A stretch of DNA of 64,000 nt. Source: Sodiomyces alkalinus F11 (lineage: Eukaryota; Ascomycota; Sordariomycetes; Glomerellales; Plectosphaerellaceae). Both the position numbers and the translations under genes were made by a program. A model generated the notes under the pieces. It was not told the DNA's origin and ran no database searches. It worked only from the letters and a program-made list of their open reading frames with translations. The stretch spans positions 5,908,346 through 5,972,345 of the forward strand of contig NW_021167080.1 in assembly GCF_003711515.1 (NCBI RefSeq). The letters are read 5' to 3'. This document shows positions 25,501-38,116 of this stretch, one piece after another. How positions within the stretch are numbered: the first letter of the stretch is position 1; every line of letters begins with the position of its first letter.

Positions 25501-28048
25501 ACTCGCAAGCCATGGACTGCTTTTTGAGAATCGAAAGAAGCCCCCGAGCGTCCCCAACTTTGCCTAGGAACCTTTCAACGAGCTTCGTTCCCGCAACTTG
25601 CTCGTTAGAGGCTCCCAGCCTAACGAGCATAGCTCTTGTCGATAGTACGACGGTAGTATGACGGTGACGATGTTTGAACTCGGATAACCAAGTACAAAAG
25701 ATATTGCAGACTTCAGTCCGTTTGGAAGTCTCGAACGGAGACAGCTGTTCCTTTTGCCCCCCGATTGGCTGTGTCTAGGGCCCCTTTTGTCAAGACCGAT
25801 CGACGCTGCAGTCTTGAGAAAAAGGGGCTGTCGGGTACTTTGTTGGTGCAATAAATAAACAAGGAGGTGCCGTCAACATTGGCCTAATGGCCAGTCAGCG
25901 GACTGTCCAACATCTTTCGACATTGCTCTTTAAGGCAGGAAGAACAACTCGAGAAGTCGAGTATTCAGATCACTACTGCGGTGAGTCACCCAGCAACTAA
26001 CGTGCTTGAACACTGTGTCTCGGACAGTCTCTAAGATACCCAATCCCTTACTGCTTCTTTGGACTGACTTTATGTGTGCAAAAGGGTATCCCTGAATTGC
26101 GGGCTGATCACGCTTGACAACTCAGTCCACCTTCACTCGTCGGTATTCGGTAGTCGCGAGATACCCGAAACTCCCCTTTAGCCCAATGTCCCTCGAGAAC
26201 GGATAGGATAGGAGGAAAGAGGAATAGAAGCAAAAATATCTTGCACACTGCAGGGGTTAGGGTTGCACTACACGGTCCGCGCGGGAGAGCCAGGGGGAAT
26301 TAAGGTATGCAAGGGACGCATCGAGCGGCACTGTCCGAGATCCACAGTCTGGAACCCAGGAATGGGAATATTGGATCATCTGGCTGCAGTTGCCTTAGCC
26401 GATATCTATTGGGCTACGTATATGTATCCCTTGCAGAGCCGGGACAGTCGGGACGACCCGAGGTCCGGAGGTTGTGGCGAGTTCTAAGTCCACATTCTTC
26501 CCCCTCCAGCCCCTTCCAGCTTCTGAGACCACAACTTGTGTCTATCTTTCCTACTGGAAAAAGAAAGTAATGAAACAGGCCCTAGCTGTCACTGGAGCGT
26601 ACCTGTCCAGTGCATGGTCTCTTGGAAGTTGACGCAGACTTGGCAATTTTGTCCGTCATGTAAGACAGGGTTGCGAAGCTAATCATGGTCCACGACTCCA
26701 CGGCCCTCATAACGCGTCTGTCGTATTGGGATTACGTGAATGTCTTGGACTAAACAACAGGACTATGTAACTCAGCAGATGGAAGTGATGTCAGATATTA
26801 CTTCTCTAGGGAGAATCAACTTCCTTGCAACACGAATCAGTATTTGACTGCGCCAACGATGTGATCCAACCCTGGCTTGAGATGGATTCTGGCAACACCA
26901 TGGTCTAATGTAAAGCTCGTGGGATATTCGAGACTGACGACTAGTCCTGTTGTAAGCTCCATGTCTCGAAGAGTAGGAATATGTTTACAAGCGGAAGAGC
27001 ACCAGGCTACCAACACCGGCATCCAGAGAAGGCAACACTACCAGAGCTTGGAATGGAAGATATCGTAGGTTTCAGGTATAACAACGTCTCTTCAACATCC
27101 AAGAGACAAAAGTATCATCAAGGAAACGAATTATATATCTATACTGCGCGTAATATGCTCTGCACCAGGAGAGTCAGTACGCCACCCCCGATACAAGAGC
27201 AGCGAAAAGAACCAGATCGTCTATCTTAATAGGTCCGGTCGAGTGTTCCGGGGGCAAAAAAAACCGAACATTATTATTTATGATCAGGGGCCTCACCGAA
27301 CTTGACGGACGTCATGGACTTGAGACTCACCGATACTCACCGAAGTCCATCCCTTGCAATGCCGGTGAGAAACGGCGGCGTATGGAGGGGAGTTGTGGGA
27401 GTTGTTAATAATAATTACGACTTGAAATGCCTGAACCGACTGACCCGACGAGGTTATCGGACCACTGTGTGGGGCATTCCTTGTGATCGTGAGACTTGGC
27501 GCAAAGGGCTCGCCATGTGGCCAACCGGGTTCCCCGACGCTAGACTCTCTCCCTGCCCCCAACAAAAGAAAGGGACGAAAGGGAGCCAGAATGAGATCTG
27601 TGCGAAGTACATGTAGGTACCTACCTACAACGTACACCTAAGGTAGCGGGGAAACTACTACACGTGTACGGATAAGGTGTTGAATTAGTGTCGGTAGCGC
27701 ATTAGGAGTTTTGGAGAGTGTAGTCCTGAAACGAGAAATGAAAATCATGCATTGCAGCGATGTTGGCATGGCTGAGAGAGTACGGATACTGAGGAATCTA
27801 CACCGAAATGCGAACTAAGGTTGGCCCTAATTACTTTGATCCCTTTATATGTCTAATAGGTCAACTACGACTAGGGCGACCACGTCATGCGCCAAGAACG
27901 CCATCTTTTGTGCCGTTAATGCAGAGAATCCCGTTCCAATGGTAAACAAGAGGTTGCGGGATACATGGTCTGACCGCCTGTCATGCAAAGGGGATGAAAT
28001 GGGGAACATGAATGATGAAAAGGGCTTAGTATAGACCCTCGGGCCTCG
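19539..28048. other. Second gene-poor region
   Basis: It begins with the probable 3' untranslated region of the zinc-cluster gene and then has no gene I can support for 8 kb. It contains T-rich runs near 20110-20160 and 20280-20315, an A/G-rich run at 21758-21790, and clusters of the GTACCTAAGGTAC-type palindromes at 24361-24440, 24661-24687 and 27613-27645. A 231-codon open frame at 24862-25557 (minus) has no ATG near its 5' end and no motif. A minus-strand frame at 26837-27022 reads like protein, but I cannot extend or name it. Confidence 0.6.
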
Positions 28049-29821
28049 CTAGTCATCGACATTCCTGATGGACCCTTCTGGAGATGACGACGCCGATTGC
28101 ATTTCGATATGCCCCTGCTCCTTGAGCCTCATGGGTCTGCCCTCCTCGCATCGTTCCGCGACGAAGCAGCGCTCCGCGAAGATGCCCTTCTGATTCTGCT
28201 CGCGCCAGGCGGTGCTGAAACGGCGCGCCATGACGCGGCGCCAGCCGCCCACGGTAATGGTGATGCGGGACCAGGGCGCTACAGGCGATAGGCCCTTTCT
28301 CGCCTGCGTCGGGACGCGAGCCCACTCCTCGGCCGCTTGCTTCTTGCAGTGGTGGAGGAAGAACAGCGTCTGGACGACGGCGTCGTAGTCGGGGTCCGCT
28401 TCCGGCTCGACATCCTCGAGCGGGTTGATGACGGTCTGGACGTGGAGAGTGAGGTCGCGGAGGCTGCGGAAGGTGCAGACGGCACGGAGGAAGGCCGACG
28501 GTTCGCAGAGGGCCGCGTCCATGTCGAGCTCGAGAGTGTGCACGTAGGGGAGGCGTCGACCGAGAGATGCGACGTCAACAGGAGAGAGCGTCGGGCAGCG
28601 GTAGTCCTCGTCCCTAAAGCCCACGTGGTCTCGAAAGCGGAGGGCGCGCAGGGATGGGGAATGAGCGAGGATTGCGTCGATGGGAAACGAGCGGATGTGG
28701 CAGGTGATGCTCAGAGTGTGAAGAGCCCGTATGTAATGCTTCACGAGAAGGTAGAGACCTCTCGTCGCTTCCTGACGATTATCGACCCGAAGATGGGCGC
28801 TATAGTCCTCGCAATGTAGGCGTAGCAGGTTGGCCAGATCTAGCGGGTTGATCGAGGACAGGAACTCGAAAATGGGGACGAGATCCAGGTCCAGGGATCT
28901 GATATTAGAGAAGTCCCAATGCATCGCCGTCTCGTCTTTCGAGTGGTTCCAGTCGTAAGACCTCAACGCGAGCTCCTTGAAGGGGGGCAGCCGCTCGCCC
29001 GGCCGAAAGTTGAAGCTGGTTCCCTGACCCCTCCCTTCGTAGTGGAAAGTCTCCAGACGCCTTGCCAACAGGAGAAGACTCTTGAGAGAGTGGAGGTTTG
29101 TAATGAGAGGCGGCGCTGGACTGGCCATCTTCAACGTCACGAGGAGATGGGCCGGAATGGCTCGGACGTACGTATCCTGCTGTTGACGGTCAAACTCGCG
29201 GAGCGGCAGGTTTTCGACATGTAGTTTGATTCCCCGCAGGCGCTCATGGTAAAAATCGAGAAGCTCAAACGGGAGCCAGGGTCTGCCGTGCTCCAACTCG
29301 GCGTCGCTGTACCGCCATTCGAGAGAGGGAGGCGTGATATGGAGATTTTGTAAATCGGAGACAGCGAAGCGGCTCCCTGCATCATAGCGCACAGAGACCA
29401 GATTTTGGGCCGTGTACAACACCTTGTTGATACCTGAGGGGTCAAGATAGATGCCGACGACGACGTGGCGGGTGTGAGCGGCGATATTAGCAAAAACCCC
29501 GGGGTAGCGTGACTCGGCGTCGGGCGATACGATGTTCTTGTTCAAGTGCAGAACACGGAACAGAATGGGAGTCGCGATAGCATCTAGCCTCGCACAAAGG
29601 ATTCGAGCTTCGGCTACCGATCTAGCATCGATATCGTGAAGCTGCGGAGGGGGTGGGGAGGGGGGTTGTCAGCTAAGGGGCCCAGTTGGTCATAAGAGTG
29701 TAATTACGTTTCTTGGCCACTGGCTACTCACATGTTCGATGACGAGAGCAAGGAGCTCAGGGCTCAGGTCGTTCAGCGACCATCTTGGCGAAGCAGCTCG
29801 AAGAGAGGAGGAGGTTGCCAT
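28049..29821 (-). CDS. F-box/LRR-like protein
   Basis: Probably an SCF ubiquitin-ligase substrate adaptor, or a related fungal F-box-like protein, of about 560 residues. Exon 1 (29821-29732) encodes MATSSS and the first half of an F-box-like segment, WSLNDLSPELLALVIEH. After a 90-base intron (GTGAGT donor, CCGCAG acceptor), exon 2 (29641-28049) continues in frame with LHDIDARSVAEARILCARL and ATPILFRVLHL. That is the usual Pro-Glu-Leu/Ile-rich helix pattern of fungal F-boxes. The rest is leucine-rich, with irregular repeats such as LKSLLLLARRLETFHYEG, LRALRF and LHTLELDMDA, consistent with a degenerate leucine-rich repeat fold. The C-terminal 60 residues look unstructured. The ATG at 29821 was chosen because the frame upstream has none. 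Such genes expand quickly in fungi, so the substrate is unknown. Confidence 0.7.
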
Positions 29822-32223
29822 TCGCCAAGGCGGTGGTCCCAGGTCAAGGTAGAAGGGACAAGAGGGGAGAAGGCCAAAAGGCAAGGAGACGTGACCACGA
29901 CGGTTCCTTCATAGAGGAATTGGAAGGAAGAAGGGTGAAAAAGCTTGGAGGCTGATTGACAGCCGACAGCACAGCTGAAAAGAGCTAGAGCCACTGTATC
30001 ATATGGTCGGTGGGGGTTGCTCATTATATATATAGGAGGACAGTGACATAGTGGCATATAGCGGAACCATTGATGAGGCTGGCAAGGTAGACGCTAAGCT
30101 AATTAAGGCGAATGTCACGAGAGAATTCAGAAAGGGACAGGAAGGCACTGATAGGACCGAAGAAGGCGAGCTGGGGCTGTGGTGGAAAGATATTCATACC
30201 TCGCTGTAGCCTGTAGTGGACCCATGAGGGGGGAATTAGTCGGGAGGAGACATCCTGTGCATACAGCGTAAGAAAAAAGGGGGGCCACCGTTGTACTGGG
30301 GAAGAAAGACATGATGTGGATAGATGCAGTGAGATAGATGATCAGCAAGCAGCGGTGGAGGAGGGCCGAGGCGGTCCGGCGGACAGAGCGCAGGGGCTGA
30401 TGGGAAATAAGGTTAATCATATGGGAGATGCTATGGTCGTACGTAACAGAGGGCGGCGGCAAAGGGCGCATCCGCATCCGGTATCTTATGCATGAAGCGA
30501 GCAAAGCCCATTATGCCACGAGTGTAGCCTCGGACGAGAAATCGCAATTCGGCCGATCGAGGTATATAGCAGAATGAGAGTAAGATCACGAGTCACAAAT
30601 GTAACGGTAAAGATGAGGCAACTTCGTACCAAGACGATCGAACAGTAAGGAGAGATGATCCGGGGGATTAATTAGAATATCGGATGAACTGGTGATCAGA
30701 GGCGGAGTTTGTCAGATGAAACCAGCCAGGTAGAGGTGGAACGACGAGAGGATGGGTACACTGAGTTATCCGTCCAGAGCAGATGAGGGTTGACTCTTGA
30801 GGCAACGTCGTTCGCAAAGATGTCCAAATCCGGAAATAGCTCCAGACACCACGCGAGAAGAAAGCGCAGACTTTTATCAGCCAATCGGCTTTAGCGGGAC
30901 AGCTATGAATCGATGTATCGGGACGTCAATAGTCGCGATATGCAATTCCCCAGCCAGCCCCCCCTTCTCCTTCCCAAGATGCAGACAGACCCCACTCAAA
31001 CAGAAAATTCAATAAAAGCGCATATCTCGATGTACATAAAACCGTCATTCTCTCTGTCTATTGCTTCCTCGTCCCGTCCCGCGTTCGCTCTGGTTGCTAA
31101 TACTTACGGATAGCCAATCGCTAAGCGATCACAAATCACCACCGCAGGCTGGTCCCAGCAATTAGGAACCGCGCCCTTCAACTGGTCTCGGATTAATAAG
31201 TCCGTATAGACGAGACCAGATTGTACTTCGTACACTCACGCCGATCCTATCCACCGGATATCGTCCCTCGGTTCCCTCCTCATCCCCATCCCACCTCAAG
31301 TCTGTACGAAGCATCGAAGCATTGGCTACCATATTCTTATAGTAACCGAGGGGATATTGTCTAAATCCCTCCAAGAGGCGCAGTATGTCAAAGTGCAACT
31401 CGCCCAAATTATGATTTGCTGGGACAGTCGTCGGAGCCTTTTCCGGATTTCGGCTCCGTGGACGCGGAATACATCTGCGGGGAACTTGAGTCGTCGCCCT
31501 TGCTCGGCGTATCCTCGCAGATGTTTCCTATTTCATGAATTACGAATATATCCCGACAGCATGCACCCATCCACGCTAGGCAGGTGTTGCGTGAATACTC
31601 GCAATCTTGATGCCAGCGAGACGCATCCCCTCGTTGATATCAGCCACATCTCTTCCCAGGAGAGATCACATCACGCTAGTGCTGTCGTCGCCGCTATTTA
31701 ATTACATACCTATCTCTGTAGTCTAACCGATAACAGGAGACATCCCGTTGGCTTGATATTCCTGGTCTGCGCCTTGGCCCAAGATCGTCTGGAATCCCCT
31801 CCCCCCTTTCCCGCCGCATGGCCCAACCGGGCGGCACGATGGCGACGCGATTGGCGGAAGGCCGACCGACCTTTTTATCCTTGTCGTTTTAGCCCAAGAA
31901 ATCGGGGCGCCAACGCCGTAAATGCATTCAGGGGGCTATTTAAAGTACGAAGTTACGGGTAGGTATGCCGAGTAAGTAAACCAGTTAGGCGTGTAGTGAA
32001 AGTGAAATGCAAGAATCTTCATGATAGATAAGGTACCTTATCCAGTTGGACCAGTATTGCTTTGTCCCATATTGCACGTGAATTTACCTCCTGAACTGAC
32101 GGCTGTCGGTTGCTCTGCGGTCGCTGCTATGCCCAGTGTCGAAATGTCCAAACATCAAGTTGTACATGTCCAAAATACCCGGGAAAAATCGCGTATCCCA
32201 TATCCAACATGAAAGGGTCGTGA

Positions 32224-32272
<49 letters not shown>

Positions 32273-32386
32273 AAAACCAAAATAAACAAGCAAAATAGGC
32301 GCAACCACCCAAGTCTATGGCTATGCCATTCGAGAACAGCCGAAACGACCTGATAACCCATGCCTGGCCAGTGAGATGGCAAGTCT
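29822..32386. other. Intergenic region with GA microsatellite
   Basis: No gene was recognised between the F-box gene and LSB5. The left part is the F-box gene's upstream region. The right part holds an imperfect-to-perfect GA dinucleotide repeat (32229-32265) followed by A-rich sequence, just downstream of the LSB5 stop codon. Short frames at 30127-30504 and 31357-31701 have no recognisable content. Confidence 0.6.
32229..32265. repeat. (GA)n microsatellite
   Basis: About 18 GA units without interruption, ending in GGAAAAAAAAA. It lies 120-160 bases beyond the stop codon of the minus-strand LSB5 gene and so is probably in its 3' untranslated or flanking DNA. It is likely length-polymorphic. 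Confidence 0.9.
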
Positions 32387-34450
32387 CTACCGCCTGGGGT
32401 TCGATCTAGGCAAGTCGTCGGCCTCGTAAAGATCGTCATCATCGTTTCGAACACTGCGACTTGTGCCCCGCTGACCTTGGCTCACACCTGCGCCGTGCAT
32501 GACCACATTGTTCATTGCACTATCCTGGCGGGCGCCGTAGCTCGCCGTTCTGTCGCCAAAACGAGGATGAAACGACTCATCGGCGAGTCGTCGCGGGCCG
32601 GAAGATCCGTCCTCGGAAGAGGAAGAGGACGTAGCCCTCGGAGGCAACCCTGTATTCTCTGGCGGGTAGTGGGTCGTCGACTGCGATTGCGGGTCCCGGA
32701 ATGGGTCGTCAGCGGCCGCGCCCTCCCCGGAGGACCTCTCATTGGGATTGGAAGAAGAAGCTCCGGTCGGTGGAGGGCCTGTCGGGGATGCGGACTGCTC
32801 GACCTCCTTGCCCTTGGATTTTGGGGGCGGCTTACGGCTGCGGGGAGGTTCTGTTGGTGGCCCGCGGGAGGAGGATGAGGACGACGGATAGGTCTGGAGC
32901 TGGGGTGGACTGTTGCTGCTGCTAGGAGCTAGAGGCGGGGCCTGTTGGTTGGACAATTGAGGGGAAGAGGGGTTCGAGTGGCTGTTCGTGTGGAGGCCGA
33001 GATGCTTACGCGCCGCGAGCACAGCCCGTTGATGTTGGTTGAGGGCGGTCTGGAGTTGTTCGTTGACGTCGATGAGGCTTTCCATGGTGTCGTTGTCAGG
33101 AGCCGGGTTCTCGGCTTTCATGTACATCTCCACGCTTCTAGAGGCGCTCTGGCACCTGTCGGCGAATTCCCTGACGAGAGCGTTTTGAAGCAAGTCGGAA
33201 GGAGGAGTGTTGTTGACGAACTGGATCAGCAGCTTGGCCGAGTTTCGTGCCTCTTCCAGGCGACTCGCGAGCTCAACGGGGTTGGGCAGCGTCCTGCTTG
33301 TGTGATGACGGGCGAAGTAGTTTTGAGCGGGGGCGGGATCATGGTTCGGCAGGGGTTGGGCCTGGCGTTGCGGTAGAGGCGATCCCTGCTGATTCTGTCA
33401 AAGGTCATATGAGTATGGGTTTGAGCCGGGCGATAGAGCAATAGAATAGACAGAGACAGGCGGGACAGATGGGTAGGGCAGGTGCTTACTTACCCCTTGG
33501 TATGTCAAGCCGCGAGCCTTCTCCTTCTGCCACATCGCAACAAGACCACGCATACCCTCGTGATTCATCTTGGTGGACTCGAAGTTCTCCAACGTCTCCA
33601 TCAACATATGGCGGACGTTGTTGTTCCGACCCAGCCTAAGCAGATCCTTGACAGTGTCGACGAACTTCTTGTCAAAGTTCCGAGTAAAATCACGGCCAGG
33701 GTGATCGGACAGAATGCGAAGGAGCATGATGGCATTGTATTGGTAGCCGGGCTTCGAATTATAGTCTTTCGAGAGGTACTTGCGGATATATCGAGCACAT
33801 TCGGCGGCGGCAGCTGGCGCGGACTCGGCAGCGTCGACGATAAGAGGGAGAAACAGAACCTCATCGTCCTAATGTCACCCATCGTCAGTCTAATACTAAT
33901 TATCCGCTTGGCGAAGGATAATCTGTTTCCGTTTGTTCTTTTTTTTTTTTTTTTTTTGCTCGCTTTGGAGCAATTATGGAAATAGAATATGTCGAGAGCG
34001 AGAGGAACCGAATGAGGTAAAGAATCCAAGAACTCGATAGAGGGAGCGAGAGCAGGGAGCGTACCTGTTGGTTCGTAGCTTCCGATTCGCAAAATGCTTT
34101 CTAGAAGTGCGTCTCGTCATCAGCAAGCGGCCTCTTTGACACTCGAAACTGCGACCTGCGACCAGACTCCCCAACTATTGCACTACTCACCACGTTCCGA
34201 ACCGCAGTGGCTTCGGGGGTTTCATCCTGCGATGAAGCTGCGTCGTTCGCATTCTGCCCTGCCGCCAGGCATCGCCCGTCATCAGCACCCGCCTGTCAAA
34301 GGCTTGAAGTCTTCTAGTGCAATCAGGCGATGTAGGGATAGGGGATGGGGAATAGGGACAAAGATGATAAAGACTTGGTGACGTACCGAATCCAGTCCCT
34401 GTCCTCTTCTTGATGGTCCCCAGGACACGATTCATGCCAAATCCCTTCAT
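32387..34450 (-). CDS. LSB5: Lsb5-like VHS-GAT domain protein
   Basis: Homologue of yeast Lsb5, an adaptor linking ubiquitinated cargo and the actin/endocytic machinery at the plasma membrane and endosomes. I read five exons: 34450-34387, 34258-34191, 34100-34065, 33868-33494 and 33388-32387, giving about 514 residues with every junction in frame. It opens MKGFGMNRVLGTIKKRTGTG. The VHS superhelix spans roughly residues 45-180 (DDEVLFLPLIVDAAESAP, YNAIMLLRILSDHPG, FVDTVKDLLRLGR). A GAT-type helical region follows at about 225-310 (LEEARNSAKLLIQFVNNTPP, MESLIDVNEQLQTALNQHQR). The tail of some 200 residues is Pro/Ser-rich and disordered, ending in acidic then basic residues. Intron 3 holds a long T run (33939-33957). 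The acceptor of exon 5 could also be three bases later, adding or removing one glutamine. Confidence 0.85.
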
Positions 34451-36449
34451 CGTTCTCAACCGGGTCAGCGTTGCGGAGTTGGGTGTTTCCAAGGACCGGG
34501 GCGGACCAACGGAGAGTCGGGAGGGTAGTACGGAGTAGGTATATACGGACGAGTACGTTGTATGCGACGAGGAGGAGTTGAGAGACAACCTGGAAAACGT
34601 GGGGGCGAAAATGTGGAGTCCCGCGAAGTACGGATGTACCTAGGTAGTTATTTGGCGGACAAGGCGGACGGGCAAGAGACCGGGGTCGAACGTTCGGTCC
34701 TCCGCTCTGGAAGAAGATCTACTCTGTATACTCTGTACAAGCCAGGTCGCAACGCAACGAACACGACGAATCAAACGATCAAATTGGCAAGATTGGCTCC
34801 GAAGACCGTAGGTGGGATGCCTCGCGCGGCTTCAACGCTGCAACGAAGAAGAGACTGGGGTGGTTCCAACAGGCTGAAGATGCAGTACGCATACGAGTCT
34901 CAGGGAGGCGACGAGGTGGTATCCGTACTGAGTACGGATGCAGAGTAGGGTAGGATTGGAGCACTTCGTTAAATCCGCAGCAGCCTCGTTCTCTGTTCTT
35001 CTCCAGCTCCTTTCTTTCGAATGGTTCTGTTTCGTGCCGATTGGTGTTTCTGGGCCACAAAGCCAGGTTTCGAGACTGAGGTCGAAGCGCGGGTAGGGGA
35101 TCCGGAGGTTTATGGGAGGTCTAATGATGTTTGTAGTCGTAAATGCGACGCGACCAAACTTCCGAGAATGAATGAATGCCCTGGCAGGACGGCGAGTCGC
35201 GTATATGTATAAGGTAGTGATAAGGGCCGATGAATGACTGGCGTCTGGCGTGGCCTGGTCCTACAATGGTGGTCACTTGAGTTGTTGGCCTTGGATGCCT
35301 GTGGGTGTGACGAGGTTTGCTGGTGTGCCGCCGTGAGCCTTGTTCAGTTCAATCGCGGTGTCGGCACTCGTCTGTGATACCGTGCACGTACGTACGATGG
35401 CACCTCTCCTGTCCGAGGTTTTGATTAGTCCTGTGTCCACAGTGGGGTGTGTTCCTTGGCGGTTTCACTCTCTCAAGAAGTCATCTGCAAGTTAAGGGTA
35501 CCTACTAGAGAGGATGGAGTTATGAACCAAGGTACCCCCAGAATACGACGGTACCTCATGCAGCACTTCATCAAGACCGGAAGATTTGGGAAGAGTTGGG
35601 GGCCAAGAAGAAAAATTCTTGACCAAAGCGATACGCATACATAACTGAGTAAGGTACTGAGGTAGACAGTAACATCAAGGTAAGTCAGGGCTTTCCTGCT
35701 GGGATACTGATACGCATCTCAATGTCCGAATACGGATACATTAGCGGAGTATTCTGTACTCAGTACCTACCTGTGCATGCATCCAACATCGTCGCGACGC
35801 GTCAGACATTGCGTCGCGACCCAAGGACCCCGACTTACTTACGGAGTACTTATCCTCGTAGTCCATACCTTAAGGTAGGTAGGTACCTACGGTACCTAAG
35901 TGGGTGATCTTCATGGTATCTGACGAATCATTTGCCACCGCCATCCCTCAACTTATTAGGTACACGTAGTTGCAGCTGAGGTTGCAGCTTCGCGGTCGAC
36001 AATCGACATGTTTTTATTAAGGGCCAGTGTCAGTGTCGCCCCCATGTAGTCTCGGCATTGCCTGGATGTGGTAACTCTGCGTGACTGCACCGCCTCCTGG
36101 CACCACGCAAGCCTAAGCTCTGCGGGCCAGGGCGCGTGTGATGCTATTCTTGCTTTCCCAGAGTCATCACAGTAGCGGGCTCCCATGCCTCCTCCTCTGA
36201 GGTACGGACAGATGTTGCCCTTATCGTTCAAGACGTCCCTTGGACATGGCATGGCACCAGCTGATCGAAACGCCGTAGGGGAATAAATCCACCACGACTA
36301 TTGTTTGCATTTGTGCTTCGTTGTAACACTACCCCCACGACAATTAATCGCCTCGTAGCGAACTGCAGTCCCTCGTCTCTCGCTCCTCTGATATCTCATG
36401 TTGAACAAGCCCTAGCACGTCCAATAGTCATCGTCAACCAAAGCTACCT
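34451..36449. other. Intergenic region between LSB5 and the UBX gene
   Basis: No gene was recognised. The part next to 34450 is the LSB5 upstream region and carries several GTACGGAGTA-type words (34525-34560). A dense block of palindromic TACCTTAAGGTAGGTAGGTACC words is at 35866-35900. The remainder is unremarkable mixed sequence, including the 3' flank of the UBX-domain gene. Confidence 0.55.
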
Positions 36450-38116
36450 TCATGTCGCTTCAGCCTCATCCAAATCCGACTCTTCATTTGACACAATCTC
36501 CTCCACGATAAGGTTGCCCGATCTTCCAATCGCCTCTCCGATGGTTTGCTCCTCCCTGGGCTCGTAGACAGTCCGCGGCATGACCGACGCGATTTGAAAC
36601 CGGTATTCGTGCTTGTAGTCCGAAGGCGGACGTTTCTGTGCCGAATCTTGCCCGGCCGCCTCCCCGAGCATATCGTAGCATTCGACGAAGGCATACAGCG
36701 ACTCCAAAGTTGCCGAGTTGCGAAACCGCCGAACGATCCTCCCTGCGCCGGACGATTCGGGCATCTTGAGCGCGAGTCGTGACACTTCCTTGTCCGTTGC
36801 CGGCGGCTCCGCCTCAATCGTCGTTGCTCTCCACCGCTTCCAGTCCGTGCGATGCTGTTCTAGCCGCTCTGCCGCCGCCGCCGCTTCTTCGGCTCGTCTG
36901 GCTGCTTCCGCCGCCGCTTTCTCAGCCTCGCGCCGCTGTCGTGCTCGTTCCCGATCTTTGGCGAGTGACCTCTCGTATGCCGAGTCCTGTTGGTTCCTCA
37001 GGTTCCGAGACACCTCCTGCGCGACCCGTTCTGCCCGGACACCCGCTAGGTCCCCAGCGTATTTGTTGATCGCCGTCTGGGCCTCCGAGAGATACGTCGA
37101 CGGGGGCATCGGCCCCGCCAACCGCTTGACGATGCTCATCCGCGTACTACCTTCCTTGGGCGTCAGGCAGACCAGCGCCGAAAACGGATACTTAGTGCAG
37201 TTGTACTCCTGCGCTACCTGGTACGCCTCAGAATCGAGAACATTGCCTCCCCACAGGATGATATTATTCGCCGGGTCTCTGATGAAGTTGACCACGTCTG
37301 GTGCCAGGAGAGTGTCTCGTGTGAAAGAAGCGGTTTCGTCGTGCTCGGGCGACATGAGCACAACCCATAGGAACTTGAGATCCTTCTTCGCTAGATCCTG
37401 CGCCTGGGCAATGCCACCTTCAAACCATGGCAGTTCGTCGCTGCCATACTCCTCTTCGAATTCCCGTTTGAACCTCGCCGCCGTGTCTTGCGGCATCAGC
37501 ATACGGCGGCCGGTGGTGTTGCGCAGTCCTCTCGCCGCCCCGTTCGTCAGCGCCCTTGGTCGGATTGGCGCTGGGAGGAACGACAGCAGATACCACACCG
37601 TGCGGAAGATTCGGGAGGCCACGTTGTATCCGATGCTGAAGGGTGCCAGTAGCAGGCCGATCAGGAACGGTGGTCTGTGGAGCATGGGCGGCTGCGGGAC
37701 AATTCGTGGAGCGGGGTCGGGGACGTTCGGTCTCGATCGTCGAGGTTGCGGAGTAGAATGGTACAGGCTTTCTTGCAGGTTCTCGTGTCTCGCCGTCATA
37801 CGGGGTAGGTCTTGTTGTTGGGCCATGGCTTCGGCAACGGGATCGGGGCCCTCGCCATCGAAGAACTTGGCGATGGCGATCTACGTGATGGCAGGTTAAG
37901 TCTTGCTTACCGACATCGGCTAGGCGGAGGAACGAGATTGGGATGGAAAGAAGAGGGAGAAAAAGGATGACCACCGACCTGTACATTCCATTGCGATCGC
38001 TGTAATAGGGGAATCGCGTCCTTCACTTCCTGGTTTGTCACCTGCGTGTACTGTTGCAGAGCTTCCTGTTGACTTGAGGACAGCTGTCCAATATCGAAAT
38101 CTCCTTGACCCGCCAT
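36450..38116 (-). CDS. ucp10: UBX-domain ER membrane protein (FAF2/UBXD8, Ucp10 type)
   Basis: Probable Cdc48/p97 recruiter of ER-associated degradation and lipid-droplet control, about 522 residues. Exon 1 (38116-37979) encodes a UBA-like helix bundle starting MAGQGDFDIGQLSSSQQEAL. A 98-base intron (GTCGGT donor, ACGTAG acceptor) leads to exon 2 (37880-36450), which continues IAIAKFFDGEGPDPVAEA. Then come a hydrophobic hairpin at about residues 116-148 (FLIGLLLAPFSIGYNVASRI), a thioredoxin-like UAS domain (about 175-300, with LKFLWVVLMSPEHDE and NNIILWGGNV), a charged coiled coil rich in Arg/Glu/Ala (about 345-400), and a C-terminal UBX domain (about 425-510). The UBX domain has the MPRTVYEP loop where the p97-binding FPR turn sits. 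This order matches the FAF2 family and the length is normal. It is divergent from PAN3 across a 1.4 kb shared upstream region. Confidence 0.92.

Noticed and set aside
24862..25557. 231-codon frame on the minus strand
   Set aside because: Its first codon is TTG, there is no ATG in the first 120 codons, and no motif; the opposite strand has comparable open frames.
26252..26275. TTAGGG next to GGGGTTAGGG-like bases
   Set aside because: A single telomere-like unit, not an array; no evidence of a telomere.
26837..27022. Minus-strand frame reading like part of a folded protein
   Set aside because: Cannot be extended by plausible exons on either side and matches no family I can name.
28919..29224. 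Plus-strand frames opposite the F-box gene
   Set aside because: Shadow frames of the minus-strand coding exon, which has a clear F-box and leucine-rich pattern.
30127..30504. 125-codon frame on the minus strand
   Set aside because: Non-ATG start, low-quality composition and no motif; lies in the F-box gene's upstream region.
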